Shown here: positions 1-7,191 of the stretch, piece by piece | Layout: each line of letters opens with the position of its first letter | Position numbering within the stretch: the first letter of the stretch is position 1 | Assembly: GCF_017309385.1 (NCBI RefSeq) | Contig: NZ_JAFJMJ010000001.1 | Coordinates: 372,001 to 436,000 of the forward strand | Source of the DNA: Amycolatopsis sp. 195334CR | Lineage (GTDB): Bacteria; Actinomycetota; Actinomycetes; Mycobacteriales; Pseudonocardiaceae | Reading direction: 5' to 3' | DNA: 64,000 nt | Translations under genes and position numbers: made by a program | The notes under the pieces: model-generated | Seen by the model: the letters and a program-made list of their open reading frames with translations, nothing else | Told to the model about the DNA's origin: nothing | The model's database searches: none

Positions 1-695
1 AGCGCCGAGGTGGTCGACTGCAGATCCATGAACCCGGTGGCGATGGTGATGCCCAGCACGCCGATGCCCACGCCGACCGCCGCGGTCAGCAGGTTCATCC
101 CGGCCGCCACCAGCGAGCCGTAGGTCAGCGCGAGGATCACCAGCGCCAGCACCACACCGACGGCCTCGGTGGCGCCGCCGATGTGCGGCGCGGCCATGGT
201 GGCCTCACCCTTCACCTCGGCGGTGAAACCACCGGCGCGCGCCTGGTCGACCGCAGCGAACAAGGCGTCCTGGTCGGCGGTGCTGACCCCGCCCGGCGGG
301 GCGGAGTAGCTCACCGTGCTGTAGGCGGTGTCCTGGCCGGGATTGACCGCGGGAGCGGCCGGGTCCAGCGGGTTGCTCGCGCCGACCGCGCCCGGCAGCT
401 CGTTCAGCTTCGCCACCAGGCCACCGATCACCTGCGCGTTCTCCGGTGAGGTCAGCTTCTGCCCCTCGGGGGCCTTGATCACCACCTGGGCGGTGGCGCC
501 GCCACCGCCGGCGCTCTTGATCTTCTCCAGCGCCGTGGTGGATTCCTGGCCGGGGATGGAGAAGTTGTTCGCGGTGGTGCCGGACAGGGTCAAGGCGCCG
601 ATACCGGCGCCGACCAGTACGACGAGCCACACCAGAACCACGGCCAACCGGCGCCGCTGGGCGGCCAAACCGAGCCGGTACAACAGACGTGCCAT
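1..695 (-). CDS. MMPL-family transporter, N-terminal part (runs off the window)
   Basis: Partial gene read leftward from the ATG at 695; the C-terminal part lies outside the window. The protein starts MARLLYRLGLAAQRRRLAVV and has one strong N-terminal membrane segment (about residues 17-36). An extracytoplasmic region with the MMPL-typical stretch TTANNFSIPGQES follows, and hydrophobic helices begin near residue 180 (AVGVVLALVILALTYGSL). This is the layout of RND/MMPL exporters of lipids or drugs in actinobacteria. It lies 6 bases downstream of a TetR gene on the same strand and probably shares its transcript, so the TetR is its likely repressor. The substrate cannot be read from the sequence. 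Confidence 0.85.
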   Translation of the reverse strand, partial: MARLLYRLGLAAQRRRLAVVLVWLVVLVGAGIGALTLSGTTANNFSIPGQESTTALEKIKSAGGGGATAQVVIKAPEGQKLTSPENAQVIGGLVAKLNELPGAVGASNPLDPAAPAVNPGQDTAYSTVSYSAPPGGVSTADQDALFAAVDQARAGGFTAEVKGEATMAAPHIGGATEAVGVVLALVILALTYGSLVAAGMNLLTAAVGVGIGVLGITIATGFMDLQSTTSA

Positions 696-701
696 CGGGA
701 A

Positions 702-1307
702 TCAGGCCTCCACCTGGTCGTGACGGGAAGTGGCGGGCGACGGGCTTCGGTGGCCGAGCGCGTCCGCGCAGGTCGCGATGATCAGCGGCCGCCAGGCGGT
801 TTTCTCGCCGTGCTCGTTGGCGGCCAGGGTGAGCACAGCCAGCGCGCTGAGCGCGCCGATGACCCGCACGACCCGCTCCGGCGGATCGGCGGCCACCGCG
901 TCGACGGCGGTGTCGACGGCGAAGATCTTCGAAACGAACATGTCCTCCGCGTCGAGCGCGGGTTCCGCGTCCGGCGTGGTCACCGTGCGGAAGGCCAGGG
1001 CCACCAGCCCCGGCCGGTCCAGCGCGATGTCGGTCAGCAGTTCGAGCGCGCGCAGGTCGCGCTCGCGCCCCGGCGGCAGCGCCGCCAGCCGGTCGAGCAC
1101 GCGCCTGCCCTGCTCGCGGGCGACCTCGAGCGCGGCGGTGTAGAGCGCTTCCTTGGTCGGGAAGTGGTGCAGCAGTCCGGCTTTGGACAGGCCGACCGCG
1201 TCCGCCACGGCCTTCAGCGAGGTCTGGGCGAACCCGTGCTGGGCGAACAGGGTGGAGGCGTGATCGAGGATCTCCGCGTCCGCCTGCTGCCGGAATGGTC
1301 GGGCCAT
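702..1307 (-). CDS. TetR/AcrR-family transcriptional regulator
   Basis: About 201 residues. An N-terminal TetR helix-turn-helix (residues about 8-55) is followed by the usual helical ligand-binding domain. I start at the ATG at 1307 (MARPFRQQADAE); an in-frame GTG at 1316 would add three residues. It is transcribed away from the P450 gene and just ahead of the MMPL transporter. A perfect 9-5-9 dyad lies in the divergent interval, so it probably represses itself, the transporter and perhaps the P450. The inducer is unknown. Confidence 0.9.
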   Translation of the reverse strand: MARPFRQQADAEILDHASTLFAQHGFAQTSLKAVADAVGLSKAGLLHHFPTKEALYTAALEVAREQGRRVLDRLAALPPGRERDLRALELLTDIALDRPGLVALAFRTVTTPDAEPALDAEDMFVSKIFAVDTAVDAVAADPPERVVRVIGALSALAVLTLAANEHGEKTAWRPLIIATCADALGHRSPSPATSRHDQVEA

Positions 1308-1325
1308 GGTGATCACCGTACCGAG

Positions 1326-1348
1326 TTACCGACCGAACTGGTCGGTAA
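1326..1348. promoter_or_regulatory. TetR operator: perfect inverted repeat
   Basis: TTACCGACC, 5-base spacer GAACT, then GGTCGGTAA: a perfect 9-bp dyad between the divergent TetR and P450 genes. A further ACCGACCG half-like stretch follows at 1349. Size, symmetry and place fit a TetR-family operator. Confidence 0.7.
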
Positions 1349-1424
1349 ACCGACCGACGTCACATCTCAAGCAAGCGACTGACTTAATGGTTAGAGTGTG
1401 ACCGGTACGGAGAGGAGCCGGGTG

Positions 1425-2630
1425 ATGACCACCAGAGAAGTTTCCGAAGCACGGTCCTACCCCTTCAGCGAGCCGGAGCGGCTCGAAACCGAACCACTGT
1501 TCCGCACCCTGCGGCAGGAAGAACCGCTGAGCCGGGTCCGGCTCCCCTACGGCGAACCGGCGTGGCTGGCGACGCGGTACGAAGACGTCAAGGTGGTGCT
1601 CGGTGATCCGCGGTTCAGCCGCGCGGCCAGCGTCGGCCGCGACGAACCGCGCATGCGCGCCCACCTGCCGCCGCCGGGCAACATCCTGAGCATGGACCCG
1701 CCGGACCACAGCAGGCTGCGGCGGCTGGTCACCAAGGCGTTCACCGTGCGCAGCGTGGAACGCCTGCGCTCGCGGGCGCAGGAGATCGCCGACGGGCTCG
1801 TCGACGACATGCTGGCCAAGGGCCCGCCCGCCGATCTGGTCGCCGACTTCGCGCTGCCGCTGCCGATCACCGTCATCTGCGAACTGCTCGGCGTGCCGTA
1901 CGAGGACCGGTCCGACTTCCGCCTGTGGTCCGACGCCTTCCTCTCCACCACGAAGTTCCCGCCGGAGCAGGTGGCCGAATACGTGGAGCGGATGCGGGAG
2001 TACATGGCCGGGCTGATCGCGCAGCGGCGGGAGCAGCCGACCGACGACCTGCTCGGTGCGATGACCCTGGCGCGGGACAACGAAGATCGACTGTCCGAAG
2101 AGGAACTGCTGTCGCTGGCGCAGGCCCTGCTGGTGGCCGGGCACGAGACCACGGCGTCGCAGATCCCCAACTTCGTCTACGTGCTGCTGACCCACCCCGG
2201 GGAACTGGCGCGGCTGCGGGCCGATCTCGGGCAGGTGCCGCGGGCGGTCGAGGAGCTGATGCGGTACGTGCCGCTCGGCATCGGCGCGGGCATCGCGCGG
2301 TACGCGCTGGAGGACATCGAACTCGGCGGGGTGCTGGTGCGTGCCGGGGAGCCGGTGCTGCCCGCGCTGGCGTCGGCCAACCGCGACGAGGCGAAGTTCA
2401 CCGAACCGGACCGGCTCGACCTGACCCGCGACGAGACCTCGCACGTCGGCTTCGGGCACGGTGCCCACCACTGCCTCGGCGCACCGCTGGCGCGGATGGA
2501 GCTCCAGGTGGCGCTGGAAACCCTGCTGCGGCGGCTGCCGGGACTGCGGTTCGCCGACTCCGATGTGGAGTGGAAGGACGGGCTGGCTACCCGCGGTCCG
2601 ATCGTGCTGCCGGTCGACTGGGATCGCTGA
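1425..2630 (+). CDS. Cytochrome P450, bacterial class I (CYP105/107-like)
   Basis: 401 residues from the ATG at 1425, chosen because GGAGAGGAG at 1409-1417 sits 7 bases upstream; a GTG at 1398 would add nine residues. P450 landmarks are the I-helix AGHETTA (about 237-243), the K-helix ELMR (ExxR), and the heme loop FGHGAHHCLG with the proximal Cys at residue 350. It is a soluble monooxygenase that needs a separate ferredoxin and reductase; neither is adjacent. It faces the TetR gene across the operator and may be part of the same regulon. No biosynthetic neighbours indicate a substrate, so a detoxifying or tailoring role is equally possible. Confidence 0.95.
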   Translation: MTTREVSEARSYPFSEPERLETEPLFRTLRQEEPLSRVRLPYGEPAWLATRYEDVKVVLGDPRFSRAASVGRDEPRMRAHLPPPGNILSMDPPDHSRLRRLVTKAFTVRSVERLRSRAQEIADGLVDDMLAKGPPADLVADFALPLPITVICELLGVPYEDRSDFRLWSDAFLSTTKFPPEQVAEYVERMREYMAGLIAQRREQPTDDLLGAMTLARDNEDRLSEEELLSLAQALLVAGHETTASQIPNFVYVLLTHPGELARLRADLGQVPRAVEELMRYVPLGIGAGIARYALEDIELGGVLVRAGEPVLPALASANRDEAKFTEPDRLDLTRDETSHVGFGHGAHHCLGAPLARMELQVALETLLRRLPGLRFADSDVEWKDGLATRGPIVLPVDWDR

Positions 2631-3036
2631 CCGGCCAGCGGCGGGCCGCGAGGCGCCAGAGGAAGTAGGCACCGGCGAGCAGCCAGAGCAAGCCGGCGGT
2701 GCCGTCCTCCAGGTTGCCGCGCGGTCCGCCGCGGTCGGCGGTGAGCGACACCACGTACGAGATCAGCAGGGTGGCGAAGAAGGCGGCGAACATCAGGCCG
2801 ATGGCGGCGCTGACGCGGATGGCGGGCGGCGCGTCGAGTGCGCCGGCCGTGTAGACCGCGAGCGCGAGCGGGCCGGCGATGATGGCCCAGCCACCGAACT
2901 CGGTCAGCTCGGGCCGGTACTCGCTCGCCCCGAAGAGTCCGAAGTAGACGATCACCATCACGACCAGCGCCCCGCCGCCGAGCACCGCGATCGCCGACAG
3001 CACACCGAGCACGACGCGGCCCAGTTTGGTCACCAT
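2587..3036 (-). CDS. Small integral membrane protein, unknown function
   Basis: 149 residues with four predicted membrane helices (about 9-33, 48-66, 73-97 and 114-131) and a basic, Arg-rich C-terminus. The last 44 bases overlap the 3' end of the convergent P450 gene, so the two messages are partly antisense. No family was recognised. It is transcribed away from the lipoprotein gene that starts at 3135. Confidence 0.65.
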   Translation of the reverse strand: MVTKLGRVVLGVLSAIAVLGGGALVVMVIVYFGLFGASEYRPELTEFGGWAIIAGPLALAVYTAGALDAPPAIRVSAAIGLMFAAFFATLLISYVVSLTADRGGPRGNLEDGTAGLLWLLAGAYFLWRLAARRWPVSDPSRPAARSDRG

Positions 3037-3134
3037 GCCCCGGAGCGTAGGAACGGTGCCGGTGGTGGGTGCGGGATTGACCGCAAGCTGCCGTTCGGGC
3101 CGGTGTGGGCGCCGGATTCCCTAGGCTCGGTCAC

Positions 3135-3641
3135 ATGCGAAGGTTCTGGCCGCTGGGCCTGTTGCTCCTTGCCGGATGCGCTGCGGACCCGGCGCCCATT
3201 CCCGAGTCTGTTGTGCCAGTTGTGCCTGCTGTGCCCGTGGCCGCCGACGGCAGCGACTACGCGGCGTGCGCGGACGGCACGTGCGAGGTGCTGGTCTCCG
3301 GGCCCGCCGAGATCGCGTTGAGCGGCACGGCCGGGATCAGCAAGCTCGTGGTGCGGGCGGTGGAGGGCAACGGCATCCGGTTCGAAGCCGGTGGGAGTTC
3401 CGGGAGCCTGTCGGCGAACTGCATCTCGACCTTCTACGAAAACGGCGGCGGCTCGTCGTGCAGCACGGCCCCGCGCGAGGCCCCGGCACCGGTGGACGGG
3501 ATCGTCGCCATGCAAATCGCTTCGGTGCAGGACGGTACGGCTGTGCTGCGCGTGGTCTCGGGCAAGCCGGGCCCGCCGCCCGCTTCGCTCGTCCCGAACA
3601 TCCCCACCTTCGAAATCCCGAAGCCGCCCTTCGGTTACTGA
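3135..3641 (+). CDS. Putative exported lipoprotein
   Basis: 168 residues from the ATG at 3135 (MRRFWPLGLLLLAGCAADPA). The basic n-region, Leu-rich h-region and LLAG-C lipobox predict cleavage and lipidation at Cys15. A Pro/Val-rich spacer follows, then a short domain with Cys at ...YAACADGTCEVL and later SANC / SSCST, so up to two disulfides are possible. This may be a small beta-rich extracellular domain, but no family was recognised. An upstream GTG at 3105 would add ten residues that spoil the signal peptide. Confidence 0.75.
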   Translation: MRRFWPLGLLLLAGCAADPAPIPESVVPVVPAVPVAADGSDYAACADGTCEVLVSGPAEIALSGTAGISKLVVRAVEGNGIRFEAGGSSGSLSANCISTFYENGGGSSCSTAPREAPAPVDGIVAMQIASVQDGTAVLRVVSGKPGPPPASLVPNIPTFEIPKPPFGY

Positions 3642-3677
3642 GCCCCCAGAACCGATCACGATTCAGGCGCGGAGTAG

Positions 3678-3700
3678 GCGGTGAAGGTGGCTTTTCCGGC
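3678..3700. repeat. Degenerate single copy of the 23-bp repeat arm found at 21182
   Basis: GCGGTGAAGGTGGCTTTTCC and the next three bases match the 23-bp arm at 21182-21204 at 18 of 23 positions. It lies just past the 3' end of the TetR gene at 3706. It has no partner arm, so it may be a decayed copy or chance. Confidence 0.35.
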
Positions 3701-3705
3701 CTCGG

Positions 3706-4281
3706 TCAGCGGTTCAGGAGGAGGTCGGCGGCTCGCGCGAGGACTTCGGCTCGGGTGCGGCCCTGGTGGTCGGCGACCAGGAAGTGTTCGCCGATCGCCA
3801 CGCAGAAGGCCAGCGTGCTCCGCGCCTCCACCTCGTCCGGGTCGTCGCAGAAGGTGCCGATCATTTCCCGCAGCAGGTCCATGCGGCGGTTGTCCACGCG
3901 CCGCAGGCGCTCGGCGACCGCCGGGGCCCGGCGCGCCCAGGCTCGGACGGCGAGATCGATGGGCAGCAACCGATCGCTGGAGAAGGTGAGTACCCCGGCC
4001 AGGTGGATCTTCTCCTTCGGATCCCCGCCCTCGCGCTCGATCCGGTCGAGCACCTCGTCCGTGCTCTCGCGTTCCCAGGTGTCCAGCATCGCTTCGAGCA
4101 GGGCGTCGCGGTCGGCGAAGTAGCCGTAGAAACCGCCCTTGGTGACGCCGAGCCGTTTGGCCAGCGCCTCGACACGGACGGCGTCCACGCCGTCGGCCGC
4201 CAGGACCATCAAGCCCTCTTCGATCCACCGGTCCCGCGGTGTGCGCGCAGCGCCCACGACGTGTGCCACCTCACTTCTCAT
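3706..4281 (-). CDS. TetR/AcrR-family transcriptional regulator
   Basis: 191 residues. The TetR HTH (about residues 18-63) contains LAKRLGVTKGGFYGYFADRD, the typical recognition-helix block, and a helical effector domain follows. It is divergent from the DUF2867 gene at 4352, with two copies of a TATACG-N4-CGTATA type dyad between the start codons, so it very likely represses both genes. The ligand is unknown. Confidence 0.9.
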   Translation of the reverse strand: MRSEVAHVVGAARTPRDRWIEEGLMVLAADGVDAVRVEALAKRLGVTKGGFYGYFADRDALLEAMLDTWERESTDEVLDRIEREGGDPKEKIHLAGVLTFSSDRLLPIDLAVRAWARRAPAVAERLRRVDNRRMDLLREMIGTFCDDPDEVEARSTLAFCVAIGEHFLVADHQGRTRAEVLARAADLLLNR

Positions 4282-4285
4282 TGGA

Positions 4286-4301
4286 TATACGCACCCGTAT
4301 A
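4286..4301. promoter_or_regulatory. TetR operator copy 1
   Basis: TATACG-CACC-CGTATA: a perfect 6-4-6 dyad starting 4 bases upstream of the TetR ATG at 4281. A second near-copy lies 36 bases further on. Confidence 0.65.
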
Positions 4302-4321
4302 AACCGGGCTAACCTGCGTCT

Positions 4322-4337
4322 TGTACGCCATCGTATA
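4322..4337. promoter_or_regulatory. TetR operator copy 2
   Basis: TGTACG-CCAT-CGTATA: the same 6-4-6 layout as copy 1 with one base changed in the left half. It lies just upstream of the DUF2867 start at 4352. The centres of the two copies are 36 bp apart, which suggests cooperative binding or separate control of each promoter. Confidence 0.6.
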
Positions 4338-4351
4338 GAACGGAGCAGCCC

Positions 4352-4753
4352 ATGGAGACCGTGCTACCCGGCGCCCACTACACCGACGTGTTCAGCCGCC
4401 CCATCACCGAGACCGCCACCCCGGAGCAGTGGGCCAGAGCCCTGTTCGGCGACGTCCCCAGTCCCGGCGCGCGGTTGATCTGGCGGGGGTTCCTCGGCCT
4501 CCGGCTCAGCCGGGGCCCGTCGGCGGGCACCGTGGCGGGCTGGCGGATCGCCGACCGCGGTGCCGACTGGATCCGGCTGGAGACCACGTCGTGGTTCCTC
4601 ACGGCGAACCTGCTGGTCACCGCGGCCGACGGGCAGCTCACCCTGACCACCTCCCTGCGGTACGACCGCCGGATGGGGTACCTCGTCTGGCCGCCGCTTT
4701 CGGCCGTGCACCGCCGGCTGGCGCCCGGGCTCCTCCGCGGCGCGAAGCCCTAG
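4352..4753 (+). CDS. DUF2867-like small protein
   Basis: 133 residues starting METVLPGAHYTDVFSRPI, with a GWRIADRGADWIRLET strand-rich core and LTTSLRYDRRMGYLVWPPLSAVHRRLAP near the end. The pattern resembles DUF2867/START-like proteins found beside TetR genes in actinobacteria. It starts right after operator copy 2 and is presumably repressed by the divergent TetR. No catalytic motif is visible and there is no signal peptide, so it should be cytoplasmic. Confidence 0.65.
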   Translation: METVLPGAHYTDVFSRPITETATPEQWARALFGDVPSPGARLIWRGFLGLRLSRGPSAGTVAGWRIADRGADWIRLETTSWFLTANLLVTAADGQLTLTTSLRYDRRMGYLVWPPLSAVHRRLAPGLLRGAKP

Positions 4754-4880
4754 TCGCTGTCCTCCAAGTCTGCTCGATGGGCTTCGTGATCCGCGCGGCC
4801 TCGTACTGGCCCTCGGTCGAGCCACCGTGCCAGGGGTTGCCTGGGCGCGAAGACCGCGAGCGTGACTTGCCGGACAGCAC
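4754..4880 (-). other. Intergenic stretch with a possible coding remnant
   Basis: Read leftward, the interval contains the protein-like phrase NPWHGGSTEGQYEAARITKP. It has no start, no RBS and no closing domain, and it runs antisense into the DUF2867 gene. It may be a decayed gene end, but it is too short to name. Confidence 0.2.
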
Positions 4881-5702
4881 CTAGGCGAGCGCTTCCTCGA
4901 TCATGCGGTGGCCTTGGCGTTCGAAGTCCGACAGGCCCATTTGGTAGGCCCATACCGCGGTGGCGATCGCCTCGCGGAAGCGTTCGCGACGCCAGGCCCC
5001 TGGTTCACGGGGATCGTGGCCGTAACCGTCGAGGAAGGCGGCTTCCAGTTCCGGGGCGCCCCGGAACTGTTGTGCGGCAAGGCGGGTGAAGTCGGTGAAG
5101 GCCGGGCGCAGGTCCGCGCGGCCGAAGTCGATCACCCGGAGCACGCCCTCGTGCACCAGCCAGTTGCGTGGTTGCCAGTCGCCGTGGGTCGGGACCAGGG
5201 CGGCGGGCGGGGTCGGCCAGGACCCCACTTCGGCACGCAGCCGGTCGACGATCTCCGGCGCGATGCGGTGCTCACCGTCCAATCGCGACAGTGTCTTCCT
5301 CTTCAGCTGAGCCTCGAAATCGGCGTCCTCGACGGTGAGCTGTCCGTGCAGCGAGGCCAGCAACCGCCCGGCTTGGCGGTAGGTGTCCGGGCGGCGCTCG
5401 GCGTCGTGGCCCTGCACCAGCTCTCCCGGCAGGAAGCGCGTCACGAGCAGCCGCGCGTCGGCGTCGGCGTGCACGAGCTCCGGGCCACGCGCGCCCAGCG
5501 GCCCCAGCCAGTTCTGGTGCGCCCGCAACTCGCGCAGCAGGTGGTGGTCGCCTTCCGCGGCTGCCTTGGCGATGTACCGGTCGTCGCCGAGGCGCAGTTC
5601 GAGCACGGTCGTGCCGTCCGGGCCCCAGCTGTGGTCGCGCACCACTTCGGCGCCCGGCAGCCACCGGCGCAGGAGCTCCCGCTGACGTCGCCCGAGCCGC
5701 AT
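4881..5702 (-). CDS. APH-family phosphotransferase (aminoglycoside/choline kinase fold)
   Basis: 273 residues. The kinase-like features are a nucleotide-loop region with the Lys of YIAKAAAEGD, the Brenner motif HGDWQPRNWL (catalytic Asp and metal-binding Asn), and DFGRAD for the second metal-binding Asp. The family phosphorylates aminoglycosides, macrolides, homoserine, choline or sugar hydroxyls; which one is not clear here. It is alone on its strand with no adjacent resistance genes. The start is the ATG at 5702. Confidence 0.85.
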   Translation of the reverse strand: MRLGRRQRELLRRWLPGAEVVRDHSWGPDGTTVLELRLGDDRYIAKAAAEGDHHLLRELRAHQNWLGPLGARGPELVHADADARLLVTRFLPGELVQGHDAERRPDTYRQAGRLLASLHGQLTVEDADFEAQLKRKTLSRLDGEHRIAPEIVDRLRAEVGSWPTPPAALVPTHGDWQPRNWLVHEGVLRVIDFGRADLRPAFTDFTRLAAQQFRGAPELEAAFLDGYGHDPREPGAWRRERFREAIATAVWAYQMGLSDFERQGHRMIEEALA

Positions 5703-5729
5703 GCCCGGATCCTAGGCGTACCAGTCTGT

Positions 5730-6311
5730 TCAGCCAGTGGACCTCCCCAAGAAAGCGGCCAGCCGGGTGTAGGCGCCGGCGTCTTCGGGCGCCTCCACGA
5801 TCGGCCCGAACGGACCCCGCTCGCTGCGTTCCTCCGGCGGCGCGAACTCCGTGAACGCGGCGAGCGCCCGGACGGCGAGGTCCTCGTCGAGATCGGCGGT
5901 CCGGCCGGTGGCGTGCGCGAGATCCCAGGAATGCGCGGTGAGCTCGTGGGTGTAGGCGTCCAACGCCACTCGGCCGGGCATGGTCGCCCACGGCAGGGTG
6001 ACCGTGCGGTCGAGCATCGCGTCGTCGGCCCACGCGCGTTCCACTTCGCCACGCGCCTGGGCGAACGCGCTGGCCCAGCCGTCATCGGCGATGCCGTCGA
6101 TCACGTCGGGGACCTCGCGCGCGTCCTCGCCAACACTGACGCGGACCAGCTTGCGCAGCACCGAAAGCACGTGCCCGAGCAACGCGCGGACGTCGTAGTC
6201 GGCGCAGGGTGTGCGGTGGTCCAGCTCGCCGGGACGCACCGCCGCGATCTGGCGGGCGGTCTGGTCCAGCGCCTTGCCGAAGAGCGGACGCGGGTCGGGA
6301 GAAGTGGTCAT
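5730..6311 (-). CDS. TIGR03086-type DinB-fold protein (mycothiol-dependent enzyme family)
   Basis: 193 residues from the ATG at 6311 (MTTSPDPRPLFGKALDQTAR); a start at 6341 adds ten unlikely residues. The N-terminal helix with RPGELDHRTPCADYDVRALLGHVL and the later YTHELTAHSWDLAHATGR supply the His ligands of the metal site in the DinB/maleylpyruvate isomerase-like family. Actinobacterial members use or are predicted to use mycothiol. The substrate is unknown. It is 28 bases downstream of the phosphotransferase start on the same strand, in a separate reading unit. Confidence 0.8.
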   Translation of the reverse strand: MTTSPDPRPLFGKALDQTARQIAAVRPGELDHRTPCADYDVRALLGHVLSVLRKLVRVSVGEDAREVPDVIDGIADDGWASAFAQARGEVERAWADDAMLDRTVTLPWATMPGRVALDAYTHELTAHSWDLAHATGRTADLDEDLAVRALAAFTEFAPPEERSERGPFGPIVEAPEDAGAYTRLAAFLGRSTG

Positions 6312-6360
6312 GGCGGCGAGCCTAGGAAGGACCACCGACATTTTCGGTCCGCGGAGTGCC

Positions 6361-7191
6361 TCACCGCGCGAACAACTTCCGCATCTTCGCGGCGATCCAC
6401 TCCCCCGCCACCACCGAATCGACCACCGCGTCGGGGTTGGGCTGGTAGAAGAACGGCACGGACAGCCGTGACGAGGTGTCCCCCGGCGCCGGGTTGACCA
6501 CCCGGTGCAGGGTCGACACCCACCGCCCGCCGGTCCACCGCGCCAGCAGATCGCCGATGTTCACCACAAAACTGCCCGGAATGGCGCGGACCTCCCGCCA
6601 TTCGCCCTGCCACACCTGAAGGCCGCTCAGATCGTCCTCCTGGTACAGCACGGTCAACCCGCCGAAGTCGGTGTGCGCACCACGGCGCAGCTGACCCGGC
6701 AGCGGCGCATCGTGTTGCGGGTAGTAGAAGTTCGCCACCAACGAGGACGTGTGGCGGTCGAACTTGTCATCGTAGAAGTCCTCCGCCGAACCGAGCGCCC
6801 GCGCGGACAACCGCAACAGGTCGTGGGCGAGCGATTCGACCGCGGCCAGATATTCGAGCCAGGTTTCCCGGAACGCGGCGGGTGCGTCCGGCCAGCCGTC
6901 GGCCAATGCGGTGACGTGGGCCCCGAAGGACTCGCACAGGTCCGGTGGGGACTGCTGGTCCAGGCTCCGCGCGGTGGTCCCGCCGGACCGCCGGAACCCG
7001 CCCGCCCGGTCCTTCTCGCCGACCGGCCGGGTGAAGAACTCCATGGTCACCGCGTACATCCGCGCGACCAGCTCGCGCGGCACACCGTGCCCGACGACGA
7101 CGTAGAAGCCCGAGGTGGTGCAAGCGTGGCCGATCGCGGCGGCCAGTTCCTCGCGGGTGCCCGACGACAGGTCGATGATCGGGATGCTCAT
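6361..7191 (-). CDS. 2-oxoglutarate/Fe(II) oxygenase, isopenicillin N synthase-like
   Basis: 276 residues. The N-terminal DIOX_N-like part (MSIPIIDLSS, SGFYVVVGHGVP) precedes the double-stranded beta-helix core. Iron ligands are H173 and D175 (HTDFGG) and H229 (LHRVVNP). R242-x-S244 (RLSVPF) binds the co-substrate carboxylate. All key residues are present, so an active oxygenase is expected. The ATG overlaps the stop of the MFS gene by ATGA (7188-7191), so translation is coupled and the two probably act on the same compound, oxidation plus export. The substrate is unknown; it is shorter than plant-type family members. Confidence 0.9.
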   Translation of the reverse strand: MSIPIIDLSSGTREELAAAIGHACTTSGFYVVVGHGVPRELVARMYAVTMEFFTRPVGEKDRAGGFRRSGGTTARSLDQQSPPDLCESFGAHVTALADGWPDAPAAFRETWLEYLAAVESLAHDLLRLSARALGSAEDFYDDKFDRHTSSLVANFYYPQHDAPLPGQLRRGAHTDFGGLTVLYQEDDLSGLQVWQGEWREVRAIPGSFVVNIGDLLARWTGGRWVSTLHRVVNPAPGDTSSRLSVPFFYQPNPDAVVDSVVAGEWIAAKMRKLFAR

